Shown here in pieces: positions 13,346 to 27,006 of a stretch of 64,000 nucleotides of DNA. Made by a program: the position numbers and the translations under genes. The stretch's first letter is position 1. Each line of letters starts with the position of its first letter. The DNA comes from Lateolabrax maculatus (Eukaryota > Chordata > Actinopteri > Acropomatiformes > Lateolabracidae), in NCBI GenBank assembly GCA_031216445.1, contig CM062202.1, positions 19,677,501 to 19,741,500 on the forward strand, in the 5' to 3' direction. The notes below the pieces were generated by a model. It ran no database searches and was not told the DNA's origin. It worked only from the letters and a program-made list of their open reading frames with translations.

Positions 13346-16083
13346 CAATGAGTGATTGCGCTGAGCACACTTGAGGGGCAAACCATTTATGAGTCCGCTC
13401 ATTTGGGACCACTTTGAAGTGTTTCTCAAGTAAATGTTCCTCTCCTCAGCAGTCTGCTTTTTGGGATTGTCTCTAAACAGTTGTTTTAGTCGATAAACAG
13501 CCTCCATTTAGAGTTATTTTGATTCGTCACTACAGATAGAGGGAAAAATATTCTGTGAGTAAGACACACAAAATGTTATGTTTGATATCCTTTTTTCCAG
13601 GGTGCTTTGAATTGGAGTGAGTTTTGTTTTTTCACCATTTACTTAGCATTATGTAATCTCTTGTCACTTTTGCATATTTTCTACATCCTTAAAGGACTTT
13701 AGCAACACATTGCCTCACATTCCTACAGTTAATGAATGATTGCGAGCCCAGTCAAACCGCAGCCTTCTAAACCTCCTGGATCAGGTAAGTTCCTTGCTCA
13801 AGGGTTCATTGCCATGAGTCAAGTTTTTTCCTACTCACAGGCTAAACCAGCAACCTTCCTGTCACGAGCCTGTTTTTCAGCCCTTTATACCGCCATGATC
13901 CCCTATTTAGAATTATACGAGTCCCACAGTTTCACAAGGCCTCATTCTGCCCAGATGTGAATTTAAGCAAATGGGCAACATGGGACTGATATGCGGTTTT
14001 CAAAGTCACTGTGTGCAGATTCAAAAAAGGGAACAAAACTCACCTTTATACATGTCTTTCTACATGTATTGTGCGTGTGTGTGTGAGTGAGAGACAGGTT
14101 GAATGCGATTAAAGGGAGGAAGCTATGACCTTGTCCTCCCCTCATCCCTTCTGAGCTTCAACCTCAGCGAAGCCTGAACCCCTCCCTCAGCAGAAAGAAA
14201 GAGGAAATGACCCAACTCAAACAGGAAGTGCTGCAAGGTGACCAGTAGCAGCCTACAGGGAGGTGGGGATGGCATGCTCCTATGGATGTGTGTGCACGTG
14301 TGTGTGATTGTGAGAGGTTTTGGTTTGTGTTGGCCTACCTCTGGCCCTGCTACACCACTGTTTTAGCAGTTTGGGGCAGGAAACAGCTGTGGAGAGTGAG
14401 GCAGAGGCAAAAGTCTGCACACAGCCGTTTGAGGGTTACAGTGCGCTGCTTGCCAATATCAATCAAATTGCATGAAGCTGGGCTTTTACCGAGCTAGAAA
14501 ACCACATCATGTTAGCACATTCGCACAGACACAGGCTCCAGCCTGCTGTCATTCATGTTGGATAATACGTGGCCACCCCGATGAAGGTGGGTCTTGCAAT
14601 TACAGATTCAGTTTAGGGTTTGTGAGGTATTTTCATCTCAACGAGGGAAAATCTGGCAAAGTTTGCAAAGTTTTATGAATTGATTTATGCACATCCTCAT
14701 GATGAAAGTGGCCTGAAGGAGCAAACAAATCATTAAGCAGATGAGGAGTAAAAGTGCAATAAAGATGAATGAGGAGTAGAGTGAAATGACGACAGCGTCA
14801 TTGGAATATTTTAAGTTTCACGACTTGAAATGAGGACGTGTCACTTTCTGGGTACATTAGTCACACCCCTTGCCCAACCGGCCACATCACCACAATCAAC
14901 TGGGTGGCTTCTCTGTGGCTTTTTGCCCTAGACAGTTAACATGTCTCCCACTAATGAAAACCATAATACTGCGAAATGATGGATTGCAGTGTGTGCATGT
15001 GAGCGCTAAAACTGTACAGGATGTCGGCAGGACGGGTATTTGTAAAAAAATTGACACATACGCTCGCCATTCACTCCTGAAGTACAGCCCGGAGCACATT
15101 TAATTTGTATTTTCTGAGCGATTCTACCTGTAGGTAGTCCCTGCCGAAGCAGTGGCATTTGGGTAAGCAAGACCCAAGAGCCTGTTGTCAGCTCTATCAG
15201 GTAAAGGTGAAATGTGACAGTTGCATCAAGCTTGTGGGCAACTCTAGCATTCACAGATGATGCAGTGACAAAAATATTAAAACTGGCTCAGCTGACATGG
15301 TCCAATATGAATTTGATTTTGAATAAGTCCATGGTATGCGTGGGATATTAAAGCTTAAGTTTTGCACCAGCATGTTAGAAACATTTGTATGTCGCAATGT
15401 TTTATAATACCCCAAACTGAGACCCCTCTGACACAGTCCAAACAACAAGTGAATATTATAAGCTTCAAGGGCCTATTCACTGCTCTGTTATTGTACCAAA
15501 TTGCATTATATTGTACAAATGCTGTTAACTTTGCCTGCAGCCTGTGCTGTGCCCTGGTTTTGGGATACCCTGGTTGAAGTAGAGCTGTATGTACTTGTAC
15601 TTGCTCAGCATGTTTTTTTTTTGTTTTTTTTTCCGAGCTCAGAGGCATTGCAGTGTGAGACACATAGCAGAGAAAGGTGAAACTCCAAACCTCTCAAAGT
15701 TATGTTCAACCCAAAGACTGGGAGACTGTGAGGCATTAGCAGGTAACAAGAGAAGCCCCCTTGGGACGAGCAGAGAGAGCTGGTGGGTATACCAGTGAGA
15801 GATGCTGTCAGTCCCCACATCTATGACCTCCACATATTATTCCTTGTACTCCGCATAAAGTAATGCAAAAAGAGAGACTACACAAAAACAAAAGCTGAGT
15901 CCCAGGGGGAACCCGCGCCCCACCTCCACCCCCCAACCTCATAATCCATTTCTTGTCAGATCAGTTTAAGACACTCATATATTAGCTCAGACCTCGTTCT
16001 GTCACCCTGTGCCCCCTGGCTTTTGTTTATAATGACTGATTTGTCCAGAGAAAAAGGACATTATTGCTCAATAGCTGATAACA

Positions 16084-16192
16084 AACGGTTAATCTGTAGT
16101 GCTTTTTAATAATCATCTGACATTAACTGGAAGCAGCTGGTAGTGGTATTTATAGAATGATCTGAAATTTCATTGTATCTGTTATCCAGCTG
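16084..16192. promoter_or_regulatory. Candidate regulatory cluster: MYB-like site and two CAGCTG E-boxes
   Basis: AACGGTT (16084-16090) is a MYB-type core; CAGCTG palindromes lie at 16134-16139 and 16187-16192, 53 bp apart, with TTATC (GATA complement) at 16182-16186 directly before the second. The surrounding 150 bp is non-repetitive. Function is inference. Confidence 0.25.
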
Positions 16193-17477
16193 CCGAGAGT
16201 GCATCTGGCAAGCAGCCTGCTATACCTTGGAAGCCAGAGCCATTTTTCTCCCTCTCTCTTTCGTAGCTCTGGCTCTCTTCATCTCTCTCTATCATTTGTT
16301 GTCTCACAAAAGTGTTTTCATTGAATACAAAATAGTAACAAAGTAAAGTTTGGCGATGATTATGCCAGTACCTGTTAGCTAACCCTGGATGAAGAGGTTT
16401 GGCTTTATGAAGGAAGGGAATCACAGGACAGCAATCTATGCAGCAGTGACAAACAACTAGCCTTGTTAATGCAATATACTGTGTAACCTTTGCAATTAAA
16501 TGTGCTTCAATCCAATCTTACTTTCAATATTTCCAAGGCGAATGTTTCTTTATATGAATTTGATCTGTCATTTGGTTCACAGATCGGTATTTTCTTCAGT
16601 AAAACATGTTAAGTATATTTCGATCCATGTATATGTCCTGTCATCAGAGCAGACACCCTAAAGGGCTATTTACAGTACTCTGTGTCAAAGTTGTAAATTG
16701 TACGGCCAGTTTGAGGGTTGTTTTGGAAGCTCTCTTATGGCTCACTATCACTTTTTTATGGAATACAGTTCTTTAAAGCGAAATTCCATGCAAAAGTAGA
16801 ATTCCCACATGTTTCAGCTATGGTAGACAGTTTAAGCTGGAATAGCAGATATGAAAAGGTTGCTCTCAGACACAGACACAAAGGAGCTGTAACTCTGATC
16901 TGAGATAGTCATCAAGTCATTCCTTACATCTCTTACATTTAAATGTTTTCATATATAAGTATTATTGTGTTGTTTGTTTCTAGTGAAACTGCCTTTTTGC
17001 TTGCGTCATACAAAACAAGGTCTGAGGTCAACCATAGCACAGCACCCTTGAATCTGGTCTGCTTTCAGTGTCTTGTTCAAAGCCCAGTCTGCAGGGTGGA
17101 TGTTTGTTGTCATGGTTGCTCAAATCCCATGCTGTGTTTGTGGATTCAGTCCCTTACTGTTGATTGCATAGTTGATTGAAGACATCACAGATTTTTCTGT
17201 AGTTTCTTTGGTATCACTACATTTGAAGGAAACGTGTTAATAATCTATGTCCTAAATCTTTCATTGAACATGATTTTCTCATTCCAGCAGCTATAAACAA
17301 GGTGAAGGTAAACATAAATGCTTTCAAGGGGGTTGTATATGACACACTCACACAATTTGGTTTAGAGTCCACAAATCTAAATAGAGCATCGACTTTTGCA
17401 TGTCACTTTCCACAGCCATGCTATTCTCTCCAACAGACACCAACCTGTGCCTGTACACACGACAACACTCACACGAC

Positions 17478-17500
17478 AACACACACACACACACACGCAC
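17478..17500 (+). repeat. (AC)n microsatellite
   Basis: About ten AC units with a terminal CGCAC variant. Confidence 0.85.
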
Positions 17501-18366
17501 AGATGCAAACATACCATGCTAAGTGGGTCTAATATTTACAGACTGTCTGTCTAGTGAATCTGGCCAAGGAGATTTGTCTGAATCCTCCCAAAGTCACGCT
17601 ACACCCAGATCTGTGGAATGCCACTCCGTTATGTCTCCCTGTGGATGAAACTATTACTGATGACCTGAGCATGCTATGGACAGTAACACATAGAATTTAC
17701 ACCTTAGAAGTAAAAACTAGTCATGCATAAACATTGTAAATGCACAATATCAAGCCAAATAGGGGGTTATAAGAAAATACGCAACTCTTTTTTTAGCATT
17801 GATAAGATAGAATACTGCCACTGTACCTTAATTAATTGCTTATCAACTTAAATTAACTGACAATATGTGTTAAATAATTATATTAACAGGATGCTTTGTA
17901 GCAGATCAGATGTTTTTGCTTGATACATATTTATCAGTCAAAGTGACCAGCAAAATACCATGAGTGATTAGTACTTTTCAATTATTTTTATATATTTCTG
18001 TCCACAGTAACTTAATTCAACTGATTAAAATGATCTTGATGTTGAGTGCATCATCTGGTGTATATAGAACAGTGTTGTAATGCAAAAATGGGCCACAGGT
18101 ATAGTTCAGTGTGATAGGTTGTGGGTTAGGTTTTGGGTCAGTCACATATAGTTTTGGTTTTTTAGTTCACTTTTAGTTTCAGTGTCTCTTTGATTCATTG
18201 TCATAAACATGGGTTAAAATATTTCTAGTAATCTTGAATTGTCAACATTTCCTTTTTTGTTAATTAGGCTGTTTTTTTTTTCATCAACACCCTTGATTCA
18301 GTGTAGAGTCTTCTGCAGAGGGCTGTGACAGAGCTTCTGAAGAATGTGTGTTAAATTTTCGAACAC

Positions 18367-18471
18367 GTGGCCCTGTCTGACTTAGTTTGGTGTCAGTGTG
18401 GCACGTTCCAGCGAGGTGCACGTTAGGACCTCGCTGGATCACAGTCTGTTTCTGTTGGAGCACTGGGCCAC
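18367..18471. repeat. Nested inverted repeat with perfect 11-bp core stem
   Basis: TCCAGCGAGGT (18407-18417) and its exact reverse complement (18428-18438) enclose a 10-nt loop. An outer 7-bp pair, GTGGCCC (18367-18373) and GGGCCAC (18465-18471), brackets it. The pairing between the two stems is poor, so this is not a clean miRNA precursor. Confidence 0.6.
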
Positions 18472-21400
18472 ATATTTGAGCCACATGTGTGTTTGAGACA
18501 GAGAGCCCAAATGAAACACACATTGGGACGCAGAAGTGCTGCGTCTGCAGTTGCATTCCTGGAAACAGACTCACAGGCTGACAAAGAGGGGGTGACTGTC
18601 ACGGCTAAAATGGTATTCCGGGAATCATTTGATGGACATTTGATTGTTACAGTTTTATTTCTTTTTGAATAGTTTGGAAGATTTGCTACTGTGTCTGTTT
18701 TTCACGTCTTGCTGCAGTGACCCTTATTTTTTGACAGAGGGCAGCAGCAAGCCATTAGAAAAACGTGAAAACGATGCTCGGTTTTGGTCTCAGACCAGAG
18801 CCACATGCCAAAGACAAGCCATGAACTTAAGTTGATCACACTCTGACTAATTTGTCCAATTTAAGCTTGTTTGATTCATTGGTTGAAAACTGTCTGTCTG
18901 AGGGGAGCCAAACCACCATTTGCTCCAACTCCAAAGCATATTTGAAAGTCTGCCAGCCATATTTGGGGTTGCAAGCACATTATTGCATTGAAACAATATG
19001 TCAGTTTGGAGCATGACTTAATTGGAGCCGTAAGCAAATGTGTTGGTTGAGCCATCTTGATTTTGTGCTACAAAGTGGATGACAAGGGGAGTAACAGGGG
19101 TTAAAAGACACTATCAACCTTTTGTCATAACATTTTTTCTCTCAAATCTTTAGGATTGTTGTGTTGGCCTCTTGAGACCTTTTTATTGCTGCAGAATACC
19201 ATATAAGAGAATCTAATGGTCGTTATGTGTCCCCCTTAAGAGTTTACATCGCCCTATATACACAATGTGTGAAAAGTAATCTTTTCCATCTCAGGCTGTT
19301 AAGACAGTCATCAGTCTATGTGTCCTCCTCACAAAAGATTTCTGATCACGGCTCAAGCTGAAGTTTCATTCATCATTTCACGTGTGAAATTCAAACCACT
19401 AATGCTGCCGTCAGTTAAAAAGCTTGCCACTCAAACTTGAACAGTTGTTTCATTTTTACTGGAAACTGATGCAAATATGAGGTTTGTGCGTGAACTGTAA
19501 TTGAACTCAACTGGATATTAGAATGCATGGGTGTTAGTTTTTCTTGTGCAATCTTTGTGAAATCTAGTTAAGTTAAAGTTAAGGCACCACTGAAATGGAC
19601 AGTGGAATCTTATTTACATGAGTCATGGTGTGACCTAGTGGAAAACTGTTATCTGTCAACACTGCATTCTGAGTGCATGTCCATGATCAGTGTCGTCTCT
19701 GACCTGCTATGCGGCTCATAATGTTTCTGATCAAGTGTTTTCATAAGGGTTTACCTCCCTTCTCGAGCAGGGAACAGTGGGCGTCTTAGCAGAGTGAGAT
19801 GGATGATGTGGTGCCTGTTGGGTAGGACAGAGGGAGGGCAGAACATTAAAATACTCAGAGAACTGACCGTACTTGTTGGTGTCCCCCAAGGCCCCGTCCA
19901 GAGCCCGTTCTCCCTTGTCTTCATGAGCGGAGGTTACTTGGGTACAAAGGGGGGAGGGGTTCATTCCTGCAAGGGTTCATGTACTTGAGCTTGGCATTTT
20001 TCATATTGACATTGCTTGATAGTCTCAGTAGATCTGTTTATGATATTTCCCCCCACACTGTTTGTTTGTAGTTCTTTCTTCTCAACTCATGCTTTCCTCC
20101 ATCTCCCTCCCACTTTTGCCCTCTCTTTTTATCTCTCTCTCGTCTATCAATGTGATATCCTGCATGGTGGGTTTATAAAACCATTCTCTAAAAGATTCTC
20201 TTCACTGTTCTTTCTCATTACACTGAATTGCATCTGATAAACTTAACCTTATGATATATTTATACATTAGTGCATCTACATTGGGACACATTTATATTTC
20301 AAATGTACAGAAGAAAATGATGGGTTTGACAGCAGTTCAGATATTCAGACAAAAACAAAGCTGGCTGTTGTGACTGTGACGTGAACAGCGAGAGAAACCA
20401 AAATGTTTGTGATTGCTGCAGCAAGTCTATTTCCCCGGCAAACAAAAAAAAAAAATAAAAAAGTAGGCCACAAATTTTTGAAGCAGATCCATTTCCACTG
20501 CACTCAGTTTACTTTTAACTGTTTCAGCCCGTCTGTCCCACACCTGGTAGCTGAGCGTGGCACTAAACAGAGCACCCTCTGTTCTGCGCCCAGACAAATC
20601 TGCCGAGCCATACGGAAAATAAATCAGCTCCACATTCATTAAACAAAAAAGCTGTGGGCAGATTTATTTCATTATTGGGTCTCTCTCATTTTTAGCATCC
20701 GCTTAGCTTTTTCCCCTCAACCATCTACTTTTTTTCCCTTGCATACAGCAATTTAACTCTCTAAGGTAATCCTCCATCTTAGTCCTTTTGGCTCCTTGTG
20801 GAGCAAAGGGCCTCAGCCATGCTTCTCCGGTGGATCTTCTTCAAAGGGAACTAGTGTATTGGTTTTGTGTCTCCACCTCTTTGCTATCTCTTGTGCTGCG
20901 GTTTGTGAGGTGCTGTGAAAAATGCTGGCCCAGCCACCTAAATTGCTGCATAATGACCCAGTGAAATGTCCCCTACCAGGAGAGCCTGGGCTCTCTGAAA
21001 CAACACAGGCAAACCTGCACAAATATGCTGCTCTGTTTATGGAGAGGCAAAGCCCTCATGGAAATAATCGGCCTATTAGGGTCAGATATTTCAAAGTGTG
21101 CTATCTGTTTTCCCTCTTTACCCTCACTTATGGTCTTTGAAACAATTCCCATACCCCGTCCCCCAGCGGCAGCAGTTCTCTATGATAAAATCCATCCCTC
21201 ACTGATTCTGTCTCTCTCTTTTTTTCTCTCTCTGTGCAACGATAGAAGTGTTGATCTGTTATCATTCTGACTTTGCGATGCTGGTGTGCATTGAGGTCAC
21301 AGAGCAGAGCAACTGTGAAACCACAGCACCCAAATCTGACATTCTTGTGAAAATACACATTTAGGTATGTCAGTTTCATTTAAAATTGTGATAGATTTTG

Positions 21401-24400
21401 TTGATTGTGTTTGATTTTTTACTCCCTTTCCTTTCTGAAACTCTACTGCAGAACAGATAATAGTAATAAGTCATCTAAGTAACATTTGAGAAAAACAAAT
21501 ACTGGTTGTAGTTTGGCTTATTATTGTTACTGGAACTTGAATGTGGTCTTTGAGAAGTATCACCTGTTTTACACAGATCTAATGGCCTTGTCTGTGCCTT
21601 CCCAGCTGCTGACATTAGAACTAACTCTGAGTCGCTATCAGCTCCATCCTCCCAGCATCCTCTGAGGAAGGAAGCATGGCAGGCTGCAGTAGTGCCCCAC
21701 AAGCTTTGCACCGCCATGTCCTGCAGGGACACTGTTGGTTATTTTTGGACTGAGGGCGGATCACATTACGACTACGAGAAGACCCCTCAGACAGGAAATC
21801 ACCCAGCACGCCACCCAGCAGCTCCTGCATTCTTGGCCCTCAGCCCGACTGACTGAATGGTGGTTGGTGATTCAGCCCCGTGTGCAGACGGTGATCAGAG
21901 GGAGGAAAGCCCAACAGAACAAGAGAGCCATCTTCTTTTCAACTCCGGATGACCTCTTCCCCACTTAAATCTCCGCACACACAACCCGTCAGCCCTGTGT
22001 GTCACAAATATATATCACCACACCCAGTGAGCTTGGGCACGCAGTAGGTTGTGGTACATGTGCAAGATCTGATGGGCATATATCCAAGTAGAGATTATTG
22101 TAGATTATTATACAATTGGCCAAACAAATAGATTTGAAGCCATGATTATATAAGTTGGTACAGAACTGAATTCTCAATTTGTGATTTTTATGTACCCAAA
22201 AGCATTTTATTTGACTTAAAAAAAAAATACCAGCAAGCTACATGTTAATACCCAGCTTATCACTCTCTATCAAAACTGTACTTTTAAATCTAAAATTTGA
22301 GATAAATTTGTTTTCCTGCATCTTACTTGGTTGGCCTATTTTACTTACCATGAGGTGACGGATGTATGGAAATGCACACATAGTTCTACCCATCAGTGTC
22401 ATACTAGCCCATCCATGCATGCATCTATTACTCTGTAAGCATCAGTAAAGATTATTTTACCGTTTCGCATTATGAGGAAGGCTCATGCTTGCACAAACTA
22501 GTGCTTAATTCCACAATGGTCTACAGAGGTGAAAGCAAGATTAAATCAAGCTTCTACATGACTGAAATATTTCCTGGATCATTACCGTACGCCAGCAAGA
22601 CACTGTATAATGTAGTCATGTGTTGTGCTATTTGTTTCATATGAACATTCCTGGGGTTAGCTGAAAAACCACACAGTTATTATGTGGGAAATATCAAAGG
22701 CTGTGCGGCCACTAGGGCTAAAGTGGAGAGCGTGGGAGGTTTGTGACATACCCCCGATTTCTCTCCATCTGCCCACTGAAAACATGCATGTACCGTATTA
22801 GTGTGCGTGTGAGTGCAGCTTGTCTGCATGTCTGTCTGGCAAGTAGAGGGGAGACATGCTGCGACTAATGAGGTTGTTTGGCTGTTTTGCAGTGGACTTC
22901 CACCTAATTTCAATGAAGCATCAACACCTCCCAGGGGAAATCCTGAGAAAAGGCTTATTAAATGTAGTTTAAATGAGCAATACATCCATGTTGTTTTTAT
23001 AGATAAAGAGTTTTTATAACTTTTATATATTTATTCTAAACATCGTTGAATCAAATCTGGATCATTTTGAGTGTTTCTTTGTTTACGAAATGATTAAACA
23101 TTCGTGATTTTTGGGGAAATAAATTCCTCATATTGTCTTTTCAAGGTTTTTGTTGTCTGTGCATCTATGTGTTTTTGAGAAAAAGGAATGTGTGCCAGTT
23201 CCTGGTTTATTGGTGTTCACATTAGTCTGACCTCAGGGTGTAAAAGGGCTGTTGCTTCACCGTTACTTCACCGGCTCAAGTTACACACTACCCATCCACC
23301 CTTAAAGAAAGCAAAATGGAGGTGGCCATTGCCTGAAACAGTCCTGCTCGCTAACATGCAATCTAAGAAATGCATTAAATCTCAACAACACCGCATTGCA
23401 TTTGGCATCCATTATGGATTGTTATTTATGGCCAAATAAAACGTCAAATGGATCCCAAATGCACTCAAGACACTCATCACTCCAAATACATACACATGAA
23501 CACACACATACATAAACTCCTTAGCTGCCTTTTTAAGTAGTTAGCAGTTATATACTGGGGACTTTAGATACAGATATCTGAAATTGAACTTGTCATCTCA
23601 CATTTGACCCCGGCCCTGTAACTACAACATCAAAATATTCGTAATCACCTCCTATTGGCTAGGACAAAGAGATACTTGACATTATAATAGATGCTATAAA
23701 TGTGTACGACCTTGCGAGCATGTGTACAGTCCCCAAAAGTACAGTTGTCTGATAAATACCCTGTGGTGTAGGGTTTCAGCTCAAAAATGGACATTGTTGG
23801 CCTTTGCAGGACTCTGAATGTTACTGACACCTATATTACTCAGTATTTATGGGTCGGGTTTATGAACCTCACCAAGACACCATCCTTGTCTACTGAAATG
23901 TGATTCACACATGCTGTTGAAGCAGAGTGTATAACCTACCCATTACTATAGAAATCTTTTAGCTCTTTTTATTTTCATTGGCCTAAACAAGTAAGTCAAT
24001 GGGTGTAAAGAGATGGGAACCTATGCATGGGGGATAATGTATCGCCTTGAAAAAGTCATTCATCTTAATATTTTTTCTCACTTTAAGTAGCAAATAACCT
24101 CACATCTTACATACTGGTATCCATCCACTTTCTTCAAAGGGCAGCAGCTAAGGAGGCTAGAAAACAGTACAGAAGCTACCTATTAATAAATGGAGTAAAG
24201 GGGAACTTCTTGCCCATACAGCCTTGGGTACAGTACATTCATTGGTTGGAAGGTATAGAGAGACTGAGGAAGAAGGAGTCAACCGTCTCCCCCTCTTTCA
24301 TCATTTCCCCCACTCCCTCCACACTGCTGCTGCACCAGAACCCACCTTCATTAAAACTCACTAGAGGGTTATGAATGGGCCTGTCTGGCCCGCTGCACAG

Positions 24401-24444
24401 CCTTGAAAGCCCAGCTGGTTCCTATTAAAGACTCTCACCGTGCT

Positions 24445-24507
24445 TGTGTGTGTGTGTTTGTGTGTGCGTGCGTGCGTGTGTGTGTGTGTGTGTGTGCGTG
24501 CGTGCTT

Positions 24508-24544
<37 letters not shown>

Positions 24545-24563
24545 GGTGAGAGAAAGAGAGAGA
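24445..24563 (+). repeat. Compound (TG)n/(CG) microsatellite followed by a GA-rich tail
   Basis: Almost 100 bp of TG units (24445-24542) mixed with TGCG and CGTG variants, then GAGAAAGAGAGAGA. The alternating purine-pyrimidine order, with CG steps, favours Z-DNA. Confidence 0.92.
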
Positions 24564-26487
24564 ATGCCCAGTCATCTGACACTGAGGGGTAACAGGTTCT
24601 GGTTAATCCCTGGCAGGTAGCTCTGATGAGACTCAGAATTCAGGTGCTGCCAGAGCAGTGCAGAGGTGGGGGAAGGGAGGGGAGCGACCGCCTGTAGGTA
24701 AAGCGGAGGTGGAGAAAAGACATATAACCTTTGTTTTCTGGCCTTATAGGGTGTCTATCTGAAACTCCAAGACCTTCATCTCCTTTTCTCCTCCCAATCC
24801 CATCCTTATCCTTGTCCTCCACTTCCTTCTTTTTATTCTCATCATCTTCCTGCTTCCACTCTCCTCCTCCTTCGTCTCATGCTTTCACCCCCCAGTTCAT
24901 ATCACGTCCCGCTCTTCCTCTTTCACCTGCCTGGCCTTTGTAATTTATAGTAATACATTTCTTTTTTTGGTCAGGGATTATTTTCCTGGCTGTGATCCAA
25001 ATACGAGGATAGGATATCGGGCCTCAAGCCAGACATTTTGGGCCCGTTTTTATGAAAGTGTATAAATCTAAATGAGCCACAGAGGGGAGGTATATGTGTT
25101 GAGTCCCATGGCCTTTTGTTCTCATGTTTGTCTCTTACTGCAGTGGCGGGGGGTTGAGTGCTGAAATAAAACTGTTAAAATGAAGAGCCCATGGTACAGT
25201 AGCTTCATGTATCATCCAAACAAGGGTAGATTTCATGCATGTCTGAGTCTTAGAGGTCGATTTGTTAAGGAGAATAACGGGAGTTAAAAGATTACTGTGA
25301 TTATAGAACATAATTACAACATTAATCAGTGTTATCATCTTTGAATTATATTTCTTCATAGACGTTAATACTGTCGGCCCAAATGATGAGAGCCCTTAAT
25401 ATATATTTACTCCATGTATACAAATGTTAAACCCTGGTGACCATTAATAAAAGGAAAAAACAAACAAACATGAAAGCTTGACTGGTGTAAAACTGTAATG
25501 GTGATATTTGAGCCATCTGTGCACTGACAAATGTCAGGCTGCTTTAAGTGAACGATGCTAGATAGCTATACATCACTGTGGTTCATTATGACAAGGGAGA
25601 GAAAGACATGGGAAGAGGACATGTCTTTATTTATGATAGCACTTTGTTTGTTGGACAATATGGTTTAAATTGAGTCCACTCACACTACACCCCCTCCCTC
25701 TCCCCACTTTGTATTCCCAGGCTTGAGTAAATCGCCTCACTTACGTCGAGGTTTACATTCTCATGCCCTCCCAACCACCAGACCCCCAACTCCCACCCCC
25801 TACAAACATTTTTTTTTCTCCTCCCCTCTTTCTTTCTCCCATCAGTAACACCCTCATTCACAATAGCAACCTATACGCCCCCAATCATCCTAAACTGCTG
25901 CACAGTGCAACACATGTGCTTCCAATTGGGTTTTCTTTTGTGAAGTGAGGCTCCTCAGACCACCGCCTCCTTCTTGTTTTCACACACCCCCAGTTTAGTT
26001 CACATGAACACATATGTGTACAAAACATTAGGAGCTTAATATTGGCTTACACCCCTTTCGGCACAATGTAATTCTAGTCATCCCATTGCTTAAATGTCTT
26101 TTGAATTGCCCTTTTTCCATGTTATGTTTGAAGAGGATGCGATGGGTAGAATGAATCAGTGATGATTAGTTTTTGTGTATGTGGACTGGATTTGTGTAGT
26201 TTTCAGGATGTATAATACAGATGAAGAAATGCAGAAGTGTGTAATGTGTGGACTGTCAAAAAATCTCCTTATTTCTTTACATACACCACAAATGATTAAT
26301 CCTAACTCAATGCACAGTAAATCACCCAACCATGCAAATAATTACTCTATTATTGAATTACATTTTTTACATGTACATCTAAGCCATTATTGTTTGCCTC
26401 TTTGGAGCTGTTAGAGTATTGCAGCCCACTGAGAGTCACACTGTGGATGTAAAAAAAATCACTAAGTTTGTGAGGTTCTGGTTGTGA

Positions 26488-26500
26488 CCACTAGAGGAGC
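26488..26500 (+). promoter_or_regulatory. CTCF-like motif
   Basis: CCACTAGAGGAGC differs at one position from the core CCACTAGRGGGC. A single motif in 53 kb has limited weight; it would matter as an insulator only if it is conserved or bound. Confidence 0.3.
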
Positions 26501-26975
26501 CCCTATGACACATGATCACCGCACTCTATACAGTGGCAAACGGTAAAAGTTGTTGCTGGTGTAGTCTGTAGCAGGGAGCCTTTGCATTTGTTACACTTCA
26601 GTGACATCCCTGCAATCAACTTTGCAATCATCTTCCAACCACTTATGGTTAATGTGGTCTCCTTTCGCCCTCAGACAGCCGAGGAGGTCTTTCATTGCAA
26701 ATCATTCAGTATTAGCATGTACATCAACTTTAATAAAATGGGAGCATTTGAGCACATGCATTCACACACTAGTTAGTTTATTGTCTTGCAGTGACTCACA
26801 TAGCAGCATTGTTTAAGTGTAGTTGTTTTCTAGGCCGCTGCTGTGGTTTGTGATTGAAATTACTGTTGCCAAGGAAACGTTCTAATTTGGCTTCATTGTA
26901 GACATTGTGGTTTGAGCAACAGGTGTCTGTTATTTTTGGTTGCTTTGTTGCAGGGTGCTGTGTTTAAGTACCTTT

Positions 26976-27006
26976 GTTTGTGTGGGTGTGTGTGTGTGTG
27001 TGTGTT
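26976..27006 (+). repeat. (TG)n microsatellite
   Basis: About 15 TG units with one GGG interruption. Confidence 0.85.

Larger units (their letters stand above)
13350..24440. other. Intergenic DNA, no gene seen
   Basis: About 11 kb with no supportable coding exon on either strand. It holds an AC microsatellite (17478-17500), a perfect 11-bp inverted repeat (18407-18438), a MYB/E-box group near 16084-16192, a C-rich patch near 15905-15940, and otherwise unique sequence. Open frames are short and without family likeness. Confidence 0.55.

Noticed and set aside
18367..18471. Hairpin considered as a microRNA precursor
   Set aside because: Only the central 11 bp and outer 7 bp pair well; the intervening arms do not, which is unlike a typical 60-80 nt pre-miRNA.
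24445..24542. Repeated units considered as a CRISPR-like or satellite array
   Set aside because: Units are dinucleotides without spacers; an ordinary microsatellite.
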